From Amycolatopsis oliviviridis (lineage in GTDB: Bacteria; Actinomycetota; Actinomycetes; Mycobacteriales; Pseudonocardiaceae): a DNA stretch of 64,000 bases. Location of the stretch: NCBI RefSeq assembly GCF_014654365.1, contig NZ_BNAY01000002.1:744001-808000 (forward strand), given 5' to 3'. The translations under genes were made by a program, and so were the position numbers. The notes under the pieces were generated by a model. It saw only the letters and a list, made by a program, of their open reading frames with translations. It was not told the DNA's origin and made no database searches. Shown one piece after another: positions 43,580 to 52,137 of this stretch (the stretch's first letter is position 1; every line of letters starts with the position of its first letter).

Positions 43580-44701
43580 TCAGCGGGTCTTGTCCAAACG
43601 CGACAGTGCCTCTTCGTAGCCAGAGACGAGCTCCGCGATCACCTCGGTCACCGGGCGCACCCGGTCCATCCGCCCGACGATCTGTCCCACCGGCATCGAG
43701 ACGACACTCGGGTCCGCCGCGTGGTGGATCCGGTTGTGCGCGTGGGAGACCAGCAGGTTCTGCAACGGCATCGGCAGCGGTTCGGGCGCGTCGGGCGCGG
43801 CCCACGCCTCGGTCCACCGCGTCTTGAGCAGCCGCGCCGGTTTGCCGGTGTAGATCCGTGTCCGGACGGTGTCGGACGACCCCGCCGCGACCAGTGCGCG
43901 CTGCATCGCCTCGGAATCCCCCATGGTCTGGAGGTATTCCTCGGTGGCGAGCCAGAAGGAGCCCATCCACACCCCGGACGCGCCCAGCGCGAGCGCCGCC
44001 GCGACCTGCCTGCCCGAGCCGATCCCGCCGGCGGCGAGCACCGGGACACGGTCGCCGACGGCGTCGGCCACCTCGGGCAGCAAGACCATCGACGCGATCT
44101 CGCCGGTGTGCCCGCCCGCTTCGTACCCTTGTGCCACAACGATGTCGACGCCGTTCTCGACATGCCGGACGGCGTGCTCGGCCTTGCCCGCGAGCGCGGC
44201 GACCGGCACACCCTTCGCGTGACACTGCTCGATGACGTCCACCGGCGGTGACCCCAGGGCGTTGGCGATCAACCGGATGGGGTGTTTCAGCGCGACCTCG
44301 ACATGCGCCCTGGCGACCGAATGCAGCCAGCCCAGCACTCCCGCGCGTTCGTCGGTGTCGTCCGGCAGCGGCGGCACCGCGAGGTCACGCAGCGTCCGCT
44401 CGACGAAGTCGCGATGCCCCTGCGGGATGTGCTTCGCGAGATCGATCGACGTCCCTTCGGCCGGGATCTTCGCGGGCATCACGATGTCGACGCCGTACGG
44501 TTTGCCGCCGGTGTTCTCATCCATCCAGGACAGGACGGAGTCGAGTTCGGCGGCGTCGTTGAACCGCACGCAGCCGAGCACGCCCAGGCCACCCGCCCGG
44601 CTGATCGCCGCGGCGACGTGTTCGGACGGGGTGAACCCGACGATCGGCAGGTCGATCCCGAGCCGGTCGCACAGTGGTGTCCAAATCCGCGACGTCCGCA
44701 T
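43580..44701 (-). CDS. nitronate monooxygenase-like FMN oxidoreductase
   Basis: A 373-residue TIM-barrel flavoprotein. Typical marks are AAAISRAGGLGVLG, VDIVVAQGYEAGGHTGEI (with the His used in catalysis), VPVLAAGGIGSGRQVAAALA and GASGVWMGSFWLATEE. It may be a nitronate monooxygenase or an enoyl reductase-like enzyme of acyl-CoA metabolism. It begins 9 bases after fadD19 and so belongs to the KstR-type regulon, which favours a role in sterol side-chain breakdown. It is a relative of IpdC at the right end of the window. Confidence 0.85.
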   Translation of the reverse strand: MRTSRIWTPLCDRLGIDLPIVGFTPSEHVAAAISRAGGLGVLGCVRFNDAAELDSVLSWMDENTGGKPYGVDIVMPAKIPAEGTSIDLAKHIPQGHRDFVERTLRDLAVPPLPDDTDERAGVLGWLHSVARAHVEVALKHPIRLIANALGSPPVDVIEQCHAKGVPVAALAGKAEHAVRHVENGVDIVVAQGYEAGGHTGEIASMVLLPEVADAVGDRVPVLAAGGIGSGRQVAAALALGASGVWMGSFWLATEEYLQTMGDSEAMQRALVAAGSSDTVRTRIYTGKPARLLKTRWTEAWAAPDAPEPLPMPLQNLLVSHAHNRIHHAADPSVVSMPVGQIVGRMDRVRPVTEVIAELVSGYEEALSRLDKTR

Positions 44702-44710
44702 GAAACTCCT

Positions 44711-46327
44711 TTACGCCGGTTGGATGGTGACGGGCTCGTGCTCGGAGGCGTAGCGCTGCGCCCAGGGATAGTCCGGTTTCCCGCTGGGCGACCGGCCGAT
44801 CTCCTCGGCGAGCCAGAGGCTGCGCGGCACCTTGTACCCGGCGATCTCGGTCCGCACATGCGCTTCGAGCGAGGCGAGGTCCACTTCCTTGCCCACCCTC
44901 GGCTGGATGACCGCGGCCACGCGCTGGCCGAGCCGGTCGTCGGGGATGCCGATGACGAGCGCGTCGAAGACGTCGGGATGCGACTTCAGCGCACCTTCGA
45001 CCTCTTCCGGGTACACCTTCTCGCCGCCGGTGTTCACGCACTGCGATCCGCGGCCGAGCAGCGTCACCGTGAGGTCTTCTTCGTAGCGCGCGTAATCGCC
45101 GGGGACGACGTACCGCTTGCCGTCGATCTCGACGAAGATCTTCTCGGTCTTCGCGGGGTCCTTGTAGTACCCGAGCGGGACGTGCCCGCGTCGCGCGATC
45201 AGCCCGATCGCCCCCGGTTTCGGTTCGACGAGCGCGCCGTCGTCGTCCACCAGGATCGCGTCCTTGCCGAAGTTGACCCGCGGCCCGGCCGAATGATCGC
45301 TGTCCTTGCTGACCATGCCGATCCCGGTGAACCCGCTTTCGGACGAGCCGATCGCGTCGGTGATCACCACGTGCGGCAGCAACGCCAGGAATTCCTGCTT
45401 CACCGACTGGGAGAACAGGGCTGCGTGACTCGACACGGCGACGATCGACGACGCGTCGTAGTCGCCCTCGCGATAGGCGTCGATCAATGGCCGCGCCATC
45501 GCGTCCCCGACGATGGTGAGCACCTGGACCTTGTTGTCCTGCACGGCTTTCCAGACGTCGTGCGCGTCGAACCGCGGGACGAACACGACCGGGCTGCCGG
45601 TGAACAGCGCGCCGAACGCGGCCCACTGCGCGGCGCCGTGGATCAGCGGCGCAGCCGGGAGCCGGACCAGGCTGCCCGACTTGCCCTGTTCGGCGAGCGT
45701 CCATTCGTCCGGGACATACTCGCCGGTGACGAAGTTGATGCCGCCGCCGAGCGCGCGCCAGATGTCCTCGTGACGCCACAGGACGCCCTTGGGATAGCCG
45801 GTGGTCCCGCCGGTGTAGAGGATGTAGATGTCGTCGGCGCTGCGCTCGGCGAAGTCGCGCTCGGGTGAGCCTTCGGCGAGCGCGGCTTCGTAATCCACGC
45901 CGTCGTAGGACGAGTAGTCGCCGTCGCTTCCGTCGTCGACAACGACAACGTGTTTCAGTTTCGGCGCTTCCGGGAGGACCGCGGCCACCTTGTCCGAATA
46001 CGCGCGTTCGTGGACCAGCGCCACGAGGTCGGCGTTGTCGAACAGGTACCGCAGTTCCCCGTGGACGTACCGGTAGTTGACGTTGACCGCGATCGCGCGC
46101 AGCTTGTACGCGGCGATCATCGATTCCAGGGCCTCGATCGAGTTCCGGGAATAGACACCGATGTGGGATCCGGGTCCCACGCCGTGTGCGGCGAGGTGGT
46201 GCGCCAGCCGGTTGGCGCGCTCTTCCAGTTCGGCGAAGGTGACCCGCCGATCGCCGCAGACGACCGCGATGCGCTCCGGCACGGCGTCGACGGCGTGCTC
46301 GAGTAGATCCGCGATGTTGAGTGCCAC
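44711..46327 (-). CDS. fadD19: steroid side-chain acyl-CoA synthetase FadD19
   Basis: A 538-residue adenylate-forming ligase. The AMP-binding motif is YILYTGGTTGYPKGV, then PAAPLIHGAAQWAAF, YKDPAKTEKIF, PGDYARYEEDLTVTLLGRGS and the catalytic Lys in RSPSGKPDYPW. It is very like M. tuberculosis FadD19 (Rv3515c) as I remember it (ALNIADL..HA.DAVP start, LRYLFDN, TGDAMARPL). FadD19 activates the C27 steroid acid and is needed for C-24 branched sterols. The start VALNIADL (GTG 46327) lies 11 bases from a KstR-like box. It is divergent from echA19, as in mycobacteria. Confidence 0.9.
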   Translation of the reverse strand: MALNIADLLEHAVDAVPERIAVVCGDRRVTFAELEERANRLAHHLAAHGVGPGSHIGVYSRNSIEALESMIAAYKLRAIAVNVNYRYVHGELRYLFDNADLVALVHERAYSDKVAAVLPEAPKLKHVVVVDDGSDGDYSSYDGVDYEAALAEGSPERDFAERSADDIYILYTGGTTGYPKGVLWRHEDIWRALGGGINFVTGEYVPDEWTLAEQGKSGSLVRLPAAPLIHGAAQWAAFGALFTGSPVVFVPRFDAHDVWKAVQDNKVQVLTIVGDAMARPLIDAYREGDYDASSIVAVSSHAALFSQSVKQEFLALLPHVVITDAIGSSESGFTGIGMVSKDSDHSAGPRVNFGKDAILVDDDGALVEPKPGAIGLIARRGHVPLGYYKDPAKTEKIFVEIDGKRYVVPGDYARYEEDLTVTLLGRGSQCVNTGGEKVYPEEVEGALKSHPDVFDALVIGIPDDRLGQRVAAVIQPRVGKEVDLASLEAHVRTEIAGYKVPRSLWLAEEIGRSPSGKPDYPWAQRYASEHEPVTIQPA

Positions 46328-46337
46328 TTCCCCAAAG

Positions 46338-46351
46338 TAGAACATGTTATC
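46338..46351. promoter_or_regulatory. KstR-like box, fadD19/echA19
   Basis: TagAACatGTTatc matches TnnAACnnGTTnnA at 7 of 8 fixed positions (last A is C). It lies between two divergent sterol genes. The KstR consensus is established knowledge; the regulator gene is not in the window. Confidence 0.65.
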
Positions 46352-46391
46352 GTTCTGGGCAATGGCCGCTCTTTTGACGGAGGCTGAGACT

Positions 46392-47192
46392 TTGAAAAAC
46401 GTGGTGGGCGAACCGCACGCGCTGGTGGAAAAAATCGACCACACCCTCGTGGTCACGATGAACCGGCCCGAGGCCCGCAACGCGCTCAGCGGCGAGATGC
46501 TCGGGATCATGGTCGAAGCGTGGAACCGGGTCGACGAGGACGACGACGTACGCTGCTGCGTGCTCACCGGCGCGGGCGGCGCGTTCTGCGCGGGCGCGGA
46601 CCTGAAGTCGATGTCGAAGAACTCGCCGTCCGACTCGTTCGAGAAGGGCACGTTCGACCCGAGCAGGATCGAGGGCCTGCTGAAGGGGCGACGGCTGACG
46701 AAGCCGTTGATCGCGGCCGTCGAAGGGCCGGCGATCGCGGGCGGGACGGAGATCCTGCAGGGCACGGACCTCCGCGTCGCGGGCGAGAGCGCGAAGTTCG
46801 GGGTGTCCGAGGCGCGGTGGAGCCTGTTCCCGATGGGCGGTTCGGCCGTGCGGCTCCCCCGCCAGATCCCGTACACCGTCGCCGCCGACCTGCTGCTGAC
46901 CGGACGGCACATCACCGCGGCCGAGGCATTGGAGATCGGCCTGATCGGGCACGTCGTCCCGGACGGCGCTGCGCTGGACAAGGCGCTGGAACTGGCGGGC
47001 AAGATCGCCGCGAACGGGCCGCTTGCCGTCCGCGCGATCCTCAAGACGATGCGCGACACCGAGGGCATGCACGAGGAAGAGGCCTTCAAGCTCGACGCCC
47101 AGTACGGCATCGAGGTCTTCGCGAGCGAAGACGCGAAGGAGGGCCCGCGCGCCTTCGCCGAGAAGCGCAAGCCCGTCTTCCGGGGCCGCTGA
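46392..47192 (+). CDS. echA19: enoyl-CoA hydratase EchA19
   Basis: A 266-residue crotonase. The oxyanion-hole segments are [10 protein letters not shown] and [20 protein letters not shown], with the catalytic region [20 protein letters not shown]. It matches M. tuberculosis EchA19 (Rv3516) closely, including [20 protein letters not shown] and [16 protein letters not shown]. EchA19 hydrates the enoyl-CoA of the steroid side chain. The start is set at TTG 46392 because GGAGG lies 8 bases upstream and gives the family length; ATG 46362 and 46344 are alternatives. Its stop codon touches the repeat at 47192. Confidence 0.9.
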   Translation: MKNVVGEPHALVEKIDHTLVVTMNRPEARNALSGEMLGIMVEAWNRVDEDDDVRCCVLTGAGGAFCAGADLKSMSKNSPSDSFEKGTFDPSRIEGLLKGRRLTKPLIAAVEGPAIAGGTEILQGTDLRVAGESAKFGVSEARWSLFPMGGSAVRLPRQIPYTVAADLLLTGRHITAAEALEIGLIGHVVPDGAALDKALELAGKIAANGPLAVRAILKTMRDTEGMHEEEAFKLDAQYGIEVFASEDAKEGPRAFAEKRKPVFRGR

Positions 47193-47265
47193 CCCCCGCA
47201 TTTCGTCCTCTGAATGCGGTAGTTCGCCGGTGAACTACCGCATTCAGAGGACGAAATGCGGGGGT
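47192..47265. repeat. perfect 34-bp inverted repeat, family B
   Basis: 34-base arms, fully complementary, with a 6-base loop (gccggt). The arms include TTTCGTCCTCTGAATGCGGT. It starts at the last base of the echA19 stop codon and lies before the end of the convergent acyl-CoA synthetase gene. It is the longest repeat in the window. Confidence 0.85.
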
Positions 47266-47275
47266 CCGAAATGCG

Positions 47276-48835
47276 TCAGGGGACGCGGTGGCCTTCCCAG
47301 TACGGGTCGCGGAGCTTGCGCTTGTAGAGCTTCCCGTTCGGGTCACGCGGGAGCTCGGGCAAGTAGTCGACGGAACGCGGGAGCTTGAACTTCGCCAGCC
47401 TCGACGCGGCGTACTCGAGGATTTCCGCGGTCAGCTCGTCGGAGGGCTCGACACCGTCCGCGGGCTGGACGACGGCCTTGATCGCCTCGCCCCAGTCCTC
47501 GTGCGGGACGCCGAACACCGCGACGTCGGCGATCTTCGGGTGCATCACCAGCTCGCCCTCGATCTCCGCCGGGTAGATGTTGACCCCGCCCGAGATGATC
47601 AGATCCGCCTTGCGGTCGTGCAGGAAGAGGTAGCCGTCCTCGTCGAGATGCCCGACGTCGCCGAGGGTGAACAGGTCCCCGACGCGCGCTTTGTCCGTCT
47701 TGGCCCGGTCCTTGTGGTACTCGAACTTCGAGTCGCCCATCTTCATGTACACCGTGCCGGTCTCGCCGGCGGGCAGCTCCGTGCCCTCGTCGTCGAGGAT
47801 CTTGATCGTCGAACCCGGCCACGGAAGCCCCACCGAACCCGGCTTCTTCAGCCAGTCCTCCCCCGAGATCGCCGTCCCGCCGCCTTCGGTGGCCGCGTAG
47901 TACTCGGTGACGACCGGGCCCCACCAGTCGAGCATCCGGCGTTTGACCTCCAGCGGGCACGGCGCGGCGCCGTGGATCATCACGCGCAGTGAACTCATGT
48001 CGTAGGCGGCGCGGACGTCGTCCGGCAGCCCGAGCAGGCGGCGGAACTGCGTCGGGACCATATGGCTGTGCGTGACGCGGTGCCGGTCGATCAGCCGCAG
48101 CATGTCCTCGGCGTCCCAGCGGTCCATCAGCACCGCGGTATGGCCCAGCTGCAACGAGATGGCGACGAAGTTGAGCACCGCCGTGTGATAGAGCGGCGAG
48201 CCGCACAGGTGCACGTGATCGTCGTGCGGCGCCAGCCCGAAGATGCCGAAGAACCACGTCGACGCGGCGGGAACGGAGTCCGGGTCGGCGCCGGTCAGCG
48301 GACGGCGAACGCCCTTGGGCCGTCCCGTGGTCCCCGACGTGTAGAGCATCGGCGAGCCCGCCGTGCGCCCCTCCGGACGGCCGTCGCCCTCACCGGACCC
48401 GAGTTCCTCGATCCGGCGGAAGCCCTCGACGTCGCCGACGGCGAACCGCCCGCGTTCGGGGATCCCGGCCTCGTCGGCGGCGGCGATCGCGACGTCGGCG
48501 AACCGTTCGTGCGCGAGGAAGGCCTTGGCACCACTGTCGGAAAGGATGTACGCGACCTCCGGCCCGACCAGATGCCAGTTGACCACGACGATGTACAGAC
48601 CGGACTGGATGGCGGCGAAGTAGGCCGCCACGAGTTCGTCGCCGTTGGGCTGCAGGACGACGACCACGTCCCCGGCCTCCAGCCCGAGGGCCCGCAGGCC
48701 CCGGGCGTACGCGTTCGCTTTCGCGGCGAGGTCCCCGTAGCCGATCGAGCGGCCGTCCGGATCGACGAGCGCGACCCGTTCCGGTTCCTGCGCGGCGATA
48801 TTCCAGACCCCAAGGGTCCCGGTGGCAGTCGACAT
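47276..48835 (-). CDS. acyl-CoA synthetase (FadD-like)
   Basis: A 519-residue adenylate-forming ligase. Motifs: SPMLYTSGTTGRPKGV (ATP loop), YYAATEGGGTAIS, GDVGHLDEDGYLFLHDRKAD and the catalytic Lys in PRDPNGKLYKRKL. It is of the FadD4-like type and clearly different from FadD19. The ATG at 48835 is 11 bases from a perfect KstR box, so it belongs to the sterol regulon; a sterol-derived or fatty acid is the likely substrate. It is divergent from the OB-fold gene. Confidence 0.88.
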   Translation of the reverse strand: MSTATGTLGVWNIAAQEPERVALVDPDGRSIGYGDLAAKANAYARGLRALGLEAGDVVVVLQPNGDELVAAYFAAIQSGLYIVVVNWHLVGPEVAYILSDSGAKAFLAHERFADVAIAAADEAGIPERGRFAVGDVEGFRRIEELGSGEGDGRPEGRTAGSPMLYTSGTTGRPKGVRRPLTGADPDSVPAASTWFFGIFGLAPHDDHVHLCGSPLYHTAVLNFVAISLQLGHTAVLMDRWDAEDMLRLIDRHRVTHSHMVPTQFRRLLGLPDDVRAAYDMSSLRVMIHGAAPCPLEVKRRMLDWWGPVVTEYYAATEGGGTAISGEDWLKKPGSVGLPWPGSTIKILDDEGTELPAGETGTVYMKMGDSKFEYHKDRAKTDKARVGDLFTLGDVGHLDEDGYLFLHDRKADLIISGGVNIYPAEIEGELVMHPKIADVAVFGVPHEDWGEAIKAVVQPADGVEPSDELTAEILEYAASRLAKFKLPRSVDYLPELPRDPNGKLYKRKLRDPYWEGHRVP

Positions 48836-48846
48836 ACCCGCGAATC

Positions 48847-48860
48847 TAGAACGCGTTCCA
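48847..48860. promoter_or_regulatory. KstR box, perfect consensus
   Basis: TagAACgcGTTccA matches all 8 fixed positions of TnnAACnnGTTnnA. It lies 11 bases from the acyl-CoA synthetase start. Confidence 0.72.
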
Positions 48861-48911
48861 CTCAAGGGCAACCGCCAGCAAGGCCGAGATGGCCGATCTT
48901 GCCGAGAAATC

Positions 48912-48925
48912 GAGAACGTGTTTCA
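48912..48925. promoter_or_regulatory. KstR-like box before the OB-fold/ltp operon
   Basis: gagAACgtGTTtcA matches 7 of 8 fixed positions. It lies 8 bases before GTG 48934, which supports that start and a very short or absent leader. Confidence 0.62.
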
Positions 48926-48933
48926 CTCAGATC

Positions 48934-49917
48934 GTGAGCGCACCTGAACTCCCGCTGTCGGCCCCGCTCAACGTGGGCTTCGACTACACGCGTTCGGTCG
49001 GCCCGGTACTCGGCCGGTTCGTCAACGCCCTGCGCGAGCGCCGCGTCGAAGGCGTCCGGGGCAGCGACGGCCGCGTCCATGTGCCACCGCTGGAATACGA
49101 TCCCGTGACCGCCGAGGCGCTGTCCGAGTTCGTCCCGGTGGCCTCCGAAGGCGAGATCGTCTCCTGGTCCTGGATCGCCGAACCGGTCGACGGCCAGCCG
49201 TTGTCGCGGCCGTTCGCGTGGGCGCTGGTCAAACTCGACGGCGCCGACACCTCGATCCTGCACGCCGTCGACGCCGGCGACCCTTCGAAGATCCACACCG
49301 GGCAACGCGTACGGATCCGCTGGGCGGAGGAGACCGTCGGCCACATCCGGGACATCTCCTACTTCGTCCCCGCCGACGGCCCCGACACCACCCCCACCGA
49401 GGAACCTCCCCCGGTCGCGAAACGCGAGGACGACGCGCCGGTCAGCGTGGTGATCACGCCGATCCACCTGCGCTATCAGCATTCCGCGTCACCGGAGGAA
49501 AGCCGGTACCTGCGCGGGCTCGCCGAAGGGAAGCTGATCGGCCAGCGCTGCCCGTCGTGCGAGAAGGTCTACATCCCGCCGCGCGGCGCCTGCCCCACCG
49601 ACGGCGTGCCGACCACCGACGAGGTCGAGCTGCCCGACACCGGCATCGTCACCACGTTCTGCATCGTGAACGTGCCGTTCCTCGGCCAGAAGATCAAACC
49701 GCCGTACGTGGCCGCGTACATCCTGCTCGACGGCGCGGACATCGCGTTCCTGCACCTCGTCCTCGGCTGCGACGCCGCCGACGTCCGGATGGGCATGCGC
49801 GTCCGGGCCGCCTGGAAACCGCGGGACGAATGGTGGACGTCGCTGGAGAACATCGGCCATTTCGAACCGACCGGCGAGCCCGACGCGCCGTACGAATCCT
49901 TCGCCCACCATCTGTGA
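48934..49917 (+). CDS. DUF35 OB-fold protein of sterol side-chain catabolism (Rv3521-like)
   Basis: A 327-residue protein with two OB-fold parts. The second has the rubredoxin-like zinc ribbon GQRCPSCEKVYIPPRGACPTDG (residues about 206-227) before the OB barrel (TGIVTTFCIVNVPF). DUF35 proteins pair with Ltp thiolase-like proteins and form the acyl-CoA channel of steroid aldolases. Here it is followed by two ltp genes, the order Rv3521-ltp4-ltp3 of M. tuberculosis. The start is GTG 48934, just after the KstR-like box. Confidence 0.88.
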   Translation: MSAPELPLSAPLNVGFDYTRSVGPVLGRFVNALRERRVEGVRGSDGRVHVPPLEYDPVTAEALSEFVPVASEGEIVSWSWIAEPVDGQPLSRPFAWALVKLDGADTSILHAVDAGDPSKIHTGQRVRIRWAEETVGHIRDISYFVPADGPDTTPTEEPPPVAKREDDAPVSVVITPIHLRYQHSASPEESRYLRGLAEGKLIGQRCPSCEKVYIPPRGACPTDGVPTTDEVELPDTGIVTTFCIVNVPFLGQKIKPPYVAAYILLDGADIAFLHLVLGCDAADVRMGMRVRAAWKPRDEWWTSLENIGHFEPTGEPDAPYESFAHHL

Positions 49918-49924
49918 GGACACC

Positions 49925-50980
49925 GTGCCAGATGTAGCAGTCGTGGGCTTCGCGCAGGCCCCCAACGTCCGCAGCACCCCGGGCACCACCAACGGCGTGG
50001 AAATGCTGGTGCCGATCTTCGCCGAGGTCTTCGAGCGAACCGGACTGTCCAAAGAGGACATCGGGTTCTGGTGCTCGGGTTCCTCGGACTACCTCGCCGG
50101 CCGCGCGTTCTCGTTCATCGCCGCGGTCGACGCCATCGGCGCCTTCCCGCCGATCCACGAGTCGCACGTCGAGATGGACGCCGCCTGGGCGCTCTACGAG
50201 GCGTGGCTCAAGATCAGGATGGGCGAGGTCGACACCGCGCTCGTCTACGGTTTCGGCAAGTCCTCCGCCGGGCAGTTGCGGCGGGTGCTGGCCCTGCAGA
50301 TGGACCCCTACGTCGTCGCGCCGCTGTGGCCGGATTCGGTGAGCGTCGCCGGGATCCAGGCGCGGCTGGGGCTCGAAGCGGGACTGTGGTCGGAGAAGGA
50401 TCTCGCCGAGGTCGCCGCGCGCAGCCGCGCCGACGCCGCCGGGAATCCCGCCGCCCAGGTCTCCGGAACGGTCGAGGTCGCCGACCTCCTCGACGCCCCG
50501 TACTTCGCGGATCCCTTGCGGGCCCACGACATCGCCCCGGTGACCGACGGCGCCGCCGTCCTCGTGCTCGCTTCGGCCGAGCGGGCGGCGGACCTGGTCG
50601 ACAGCCCCGCCGTGATCACCGGCATCGAGCACCGGGTCGACTCCCCCGCGCTCGGCGTACGGGATCTCACCGTCTCACCGTCCACAGTGGCCGCCGGGCG
50701 GGCACTGGACCTCGACGGCGTCGAGGTCGCCGAACTGCACGCGCCGTTCACCCACCAGGAACTGATCCTGCGCGACGCGCTGGGCCTCGGGGAACAGGTG
50801 CGCATCAACCCCTCGGGCGGTGTCCTGACCGGCAACCCGATGTTCTCGGCGGGGCTGGCGCGGATCGGCGAAGCGGCGAACCGCATCCTCGACGGCAGCG
50901 CGCGCAAGACCCTCGCCCACGCGACCAGCGGCCCCGTCCTCCAGCAGAACCTGGTCGCGACCTTGGAGGTCCTCTCGTGA
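49925..50980 (+). CDS. ltp4: thiolase-like lipid-transfer protein Ltp4
   Basis: A 351-residue thiolase-fold protein of the SCP-x/Ltp type. N-terminal VAVVGFAQAP, the segment FWCSGSSDYLAGRAFSFI, and C-terminal ELHAPFTHQELILRD and INPSGGVLTGNPMFSAG are typical. Rv3522 (ltp4) has similar length (about 354 residues). Ltp3 and Ltp4 of Rhodococcus act as aldol-lyase components for C-24 branched sterol side chains. It begins 7 bases after the OB-fold gene and overlaps ltp3 by 4 bases, so all three are made together. Confidence 0.87.
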   Translation: MPDVAVVGFAQAPNVRSTPGTTNGVEMLVPIFAEVFERTGLSKEDIGFWCSGSSDYLAGRAFSFIAAVDAIGAFPPIHESHVEMDAAWALYEAWLKIRMGEVDTALVYGFGKSSAGQLRRVLALQMDPYVVAPLWPDSVSVAGIQARLGLEAGLWSEKDLAEVAARSRADAAGNPAAQVSGTVEVADLLDAPYFADPLRAHDIAPVTDGAAVLVLASAERAADLVDSPAVITGIEHRVDSPALGVRDLTVSPSTVAAGRALDLDGVEVAELHAPFTHQELILRDALGLGEQVRINPSGGVLTGNPMFSAGLARIGEAANRILDGSARKTLAHATSGPVLQQNLVATLEVLS

Positions 50981-52137
50981 AGCACCTCGCGGCCGTACTG
51001 GGAACGGGCCAGACCCACCACAAGGCCAAGCGCACCGACGTGTCCATGCCCGGCCTGCTCCGGGAGGCCATCGACCGGGCGATGCTCGACGCGCAGACCG
51101 GCTGGGACGACATCGACGCCGTCGTGCTCGGCAAGGCACCGGACCTGTTCGAGGGCGTCATGATGCCCGAACTGTTCCTCGCCGACTCGCTCGGCGCGAA
51201 CGGGAAACCGTTGCTGCGCGTGCACACCGCGGGCTCGGTCGGCGGGTCGACCGCGCTCGTGGCGGCGTCGCTGGTGCAAGCCGGTGTGCACAAGCGGGTC
51301 CTGACGGTCGCCTTCGAGAAGCAGTCCGAGTCGAACGCGATGTGGGGCCTTTCGATCCTGCCGCCGTTCCAGATGCCGGTGGGCGCCGGCGCGGGCGGCT
51401 ACTTCGCGCCGCACGTGCGGTCCTACATCCGGCGGTCCGGCGCGCCCGACCACGTCGGCGCGATCGTCGCCGCCAAGGACCGGCGCAACGGCGCCCTGAA
51501 TCCGTACGCGCATCTGCGGCAGTCCGACATCACGGTGGAATCGGTGCAGGCGTCACAGATGCTGTGGGACCCGATCCGCTACGACGAGACGTGCCCGTCC
51601 TCGGACGGCGCGTGCGCGATGGTGATCGGGAACGAGGCGGCGGGCGACGCCGTCGACGGTGGCGCGGCGTGGATCCACGCGACCGCGATGCGCACCGAAC
51701 CGACGACCTTCGCCGGACGCGACCAGGTCAACCCGCAGGCGGGGCGCGACGCGGCCGCCGCGTTGTGGCGTGACGCGGGCATCACCGACCCACTGTCCGA
51801 AGTGGACGCCGCCGAGATCTACGTGCCGTTCTCGTGGTTCGAGCCGATGTGGCTGGAGAACCTGGGATTCACCGACGAGGGTCAGGGCTGGAAGCTCACC
51901 GAGGCGGGTGAGACCGCGCTCGGCGGACGGCTGCCGGTCAACCCGTCGGGTGGCGTGCTGTCGTCGAACCCGATCGGCGCGTCCGGCATGCTCCGGTTCT
52001 CCGAGGCCGCCAAACAGGTGATGGGCCGGGCCGGGGACTACCAGGTCGACGGCGCCCGGATCGCGCTCGGGCACGCCTACGGTGGCGGTTCGCAGTTCTT
52101 CTCGATGTGGGTGGTGGGCTCGGCGAAACCGAGCTAA
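50977..52137 (+). CDS. ltp3: thiolase-like lipid-transfer protein Ltp3
   Basis: A 386-residue thiolase-fold protein. Marks are HLAAVLGTGQTHHKAKRTDV, VLGKAPDLFEGVMMPELFLA, RVHTAGSVGGSTALVAASLV, EIYVPFSWFEPMWLENLGF and VNPSGGVLSSNPIGASGMLR. It matches Rv3523 (ltp3, about 394 residues) in place and length. At the usual thiolase Cys position the text is HTAGSVGGST, without Cys, in line with an aldolase rather than thiolase role. The start is GTG 50977, coupled to ltp4. Confidence 0.87.
   Translation: MKHLAAVLGTGQTHHKAKRTDVSMPGLLREAIDRAMLDAQTGWDDIDAVVLGKAPDLFEGVMMPELFLADSLGANGKPLLRVHTAGSVGGSTALVAASLVQAGVHKRVLTVAFEKQSESNAMWGLSILPPFQMPVGAGAGGYFAPHVRSYIRRSGAPDHVGAIVAAKDRRNGALNPYAHLRQSDITVESVQASQMLWDPIRYDETCPSSDGACAMVIGNEAAGDAVDGGAAWIHATAMRTEPTTFAGRDQVNPQAGRDAAAALWRDAGITDPLSEVDAAEIYVPFSWFEPMWLENLGFTDEGQGWKLTEAGETALGGRLPVNPSGGVLSSNPIGASGMLRFSEAAKQVMGRAGDYQVDGARIALGHAYGGGSQFFSMWVVGSAKPS

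Noticed and set aside
44711..47170. FadD19 frame extended across echA19
   Set aside because: The extra part is antisense to the well supported echA19 gene. The family start VALNIADL at GTG 46327 is clear.
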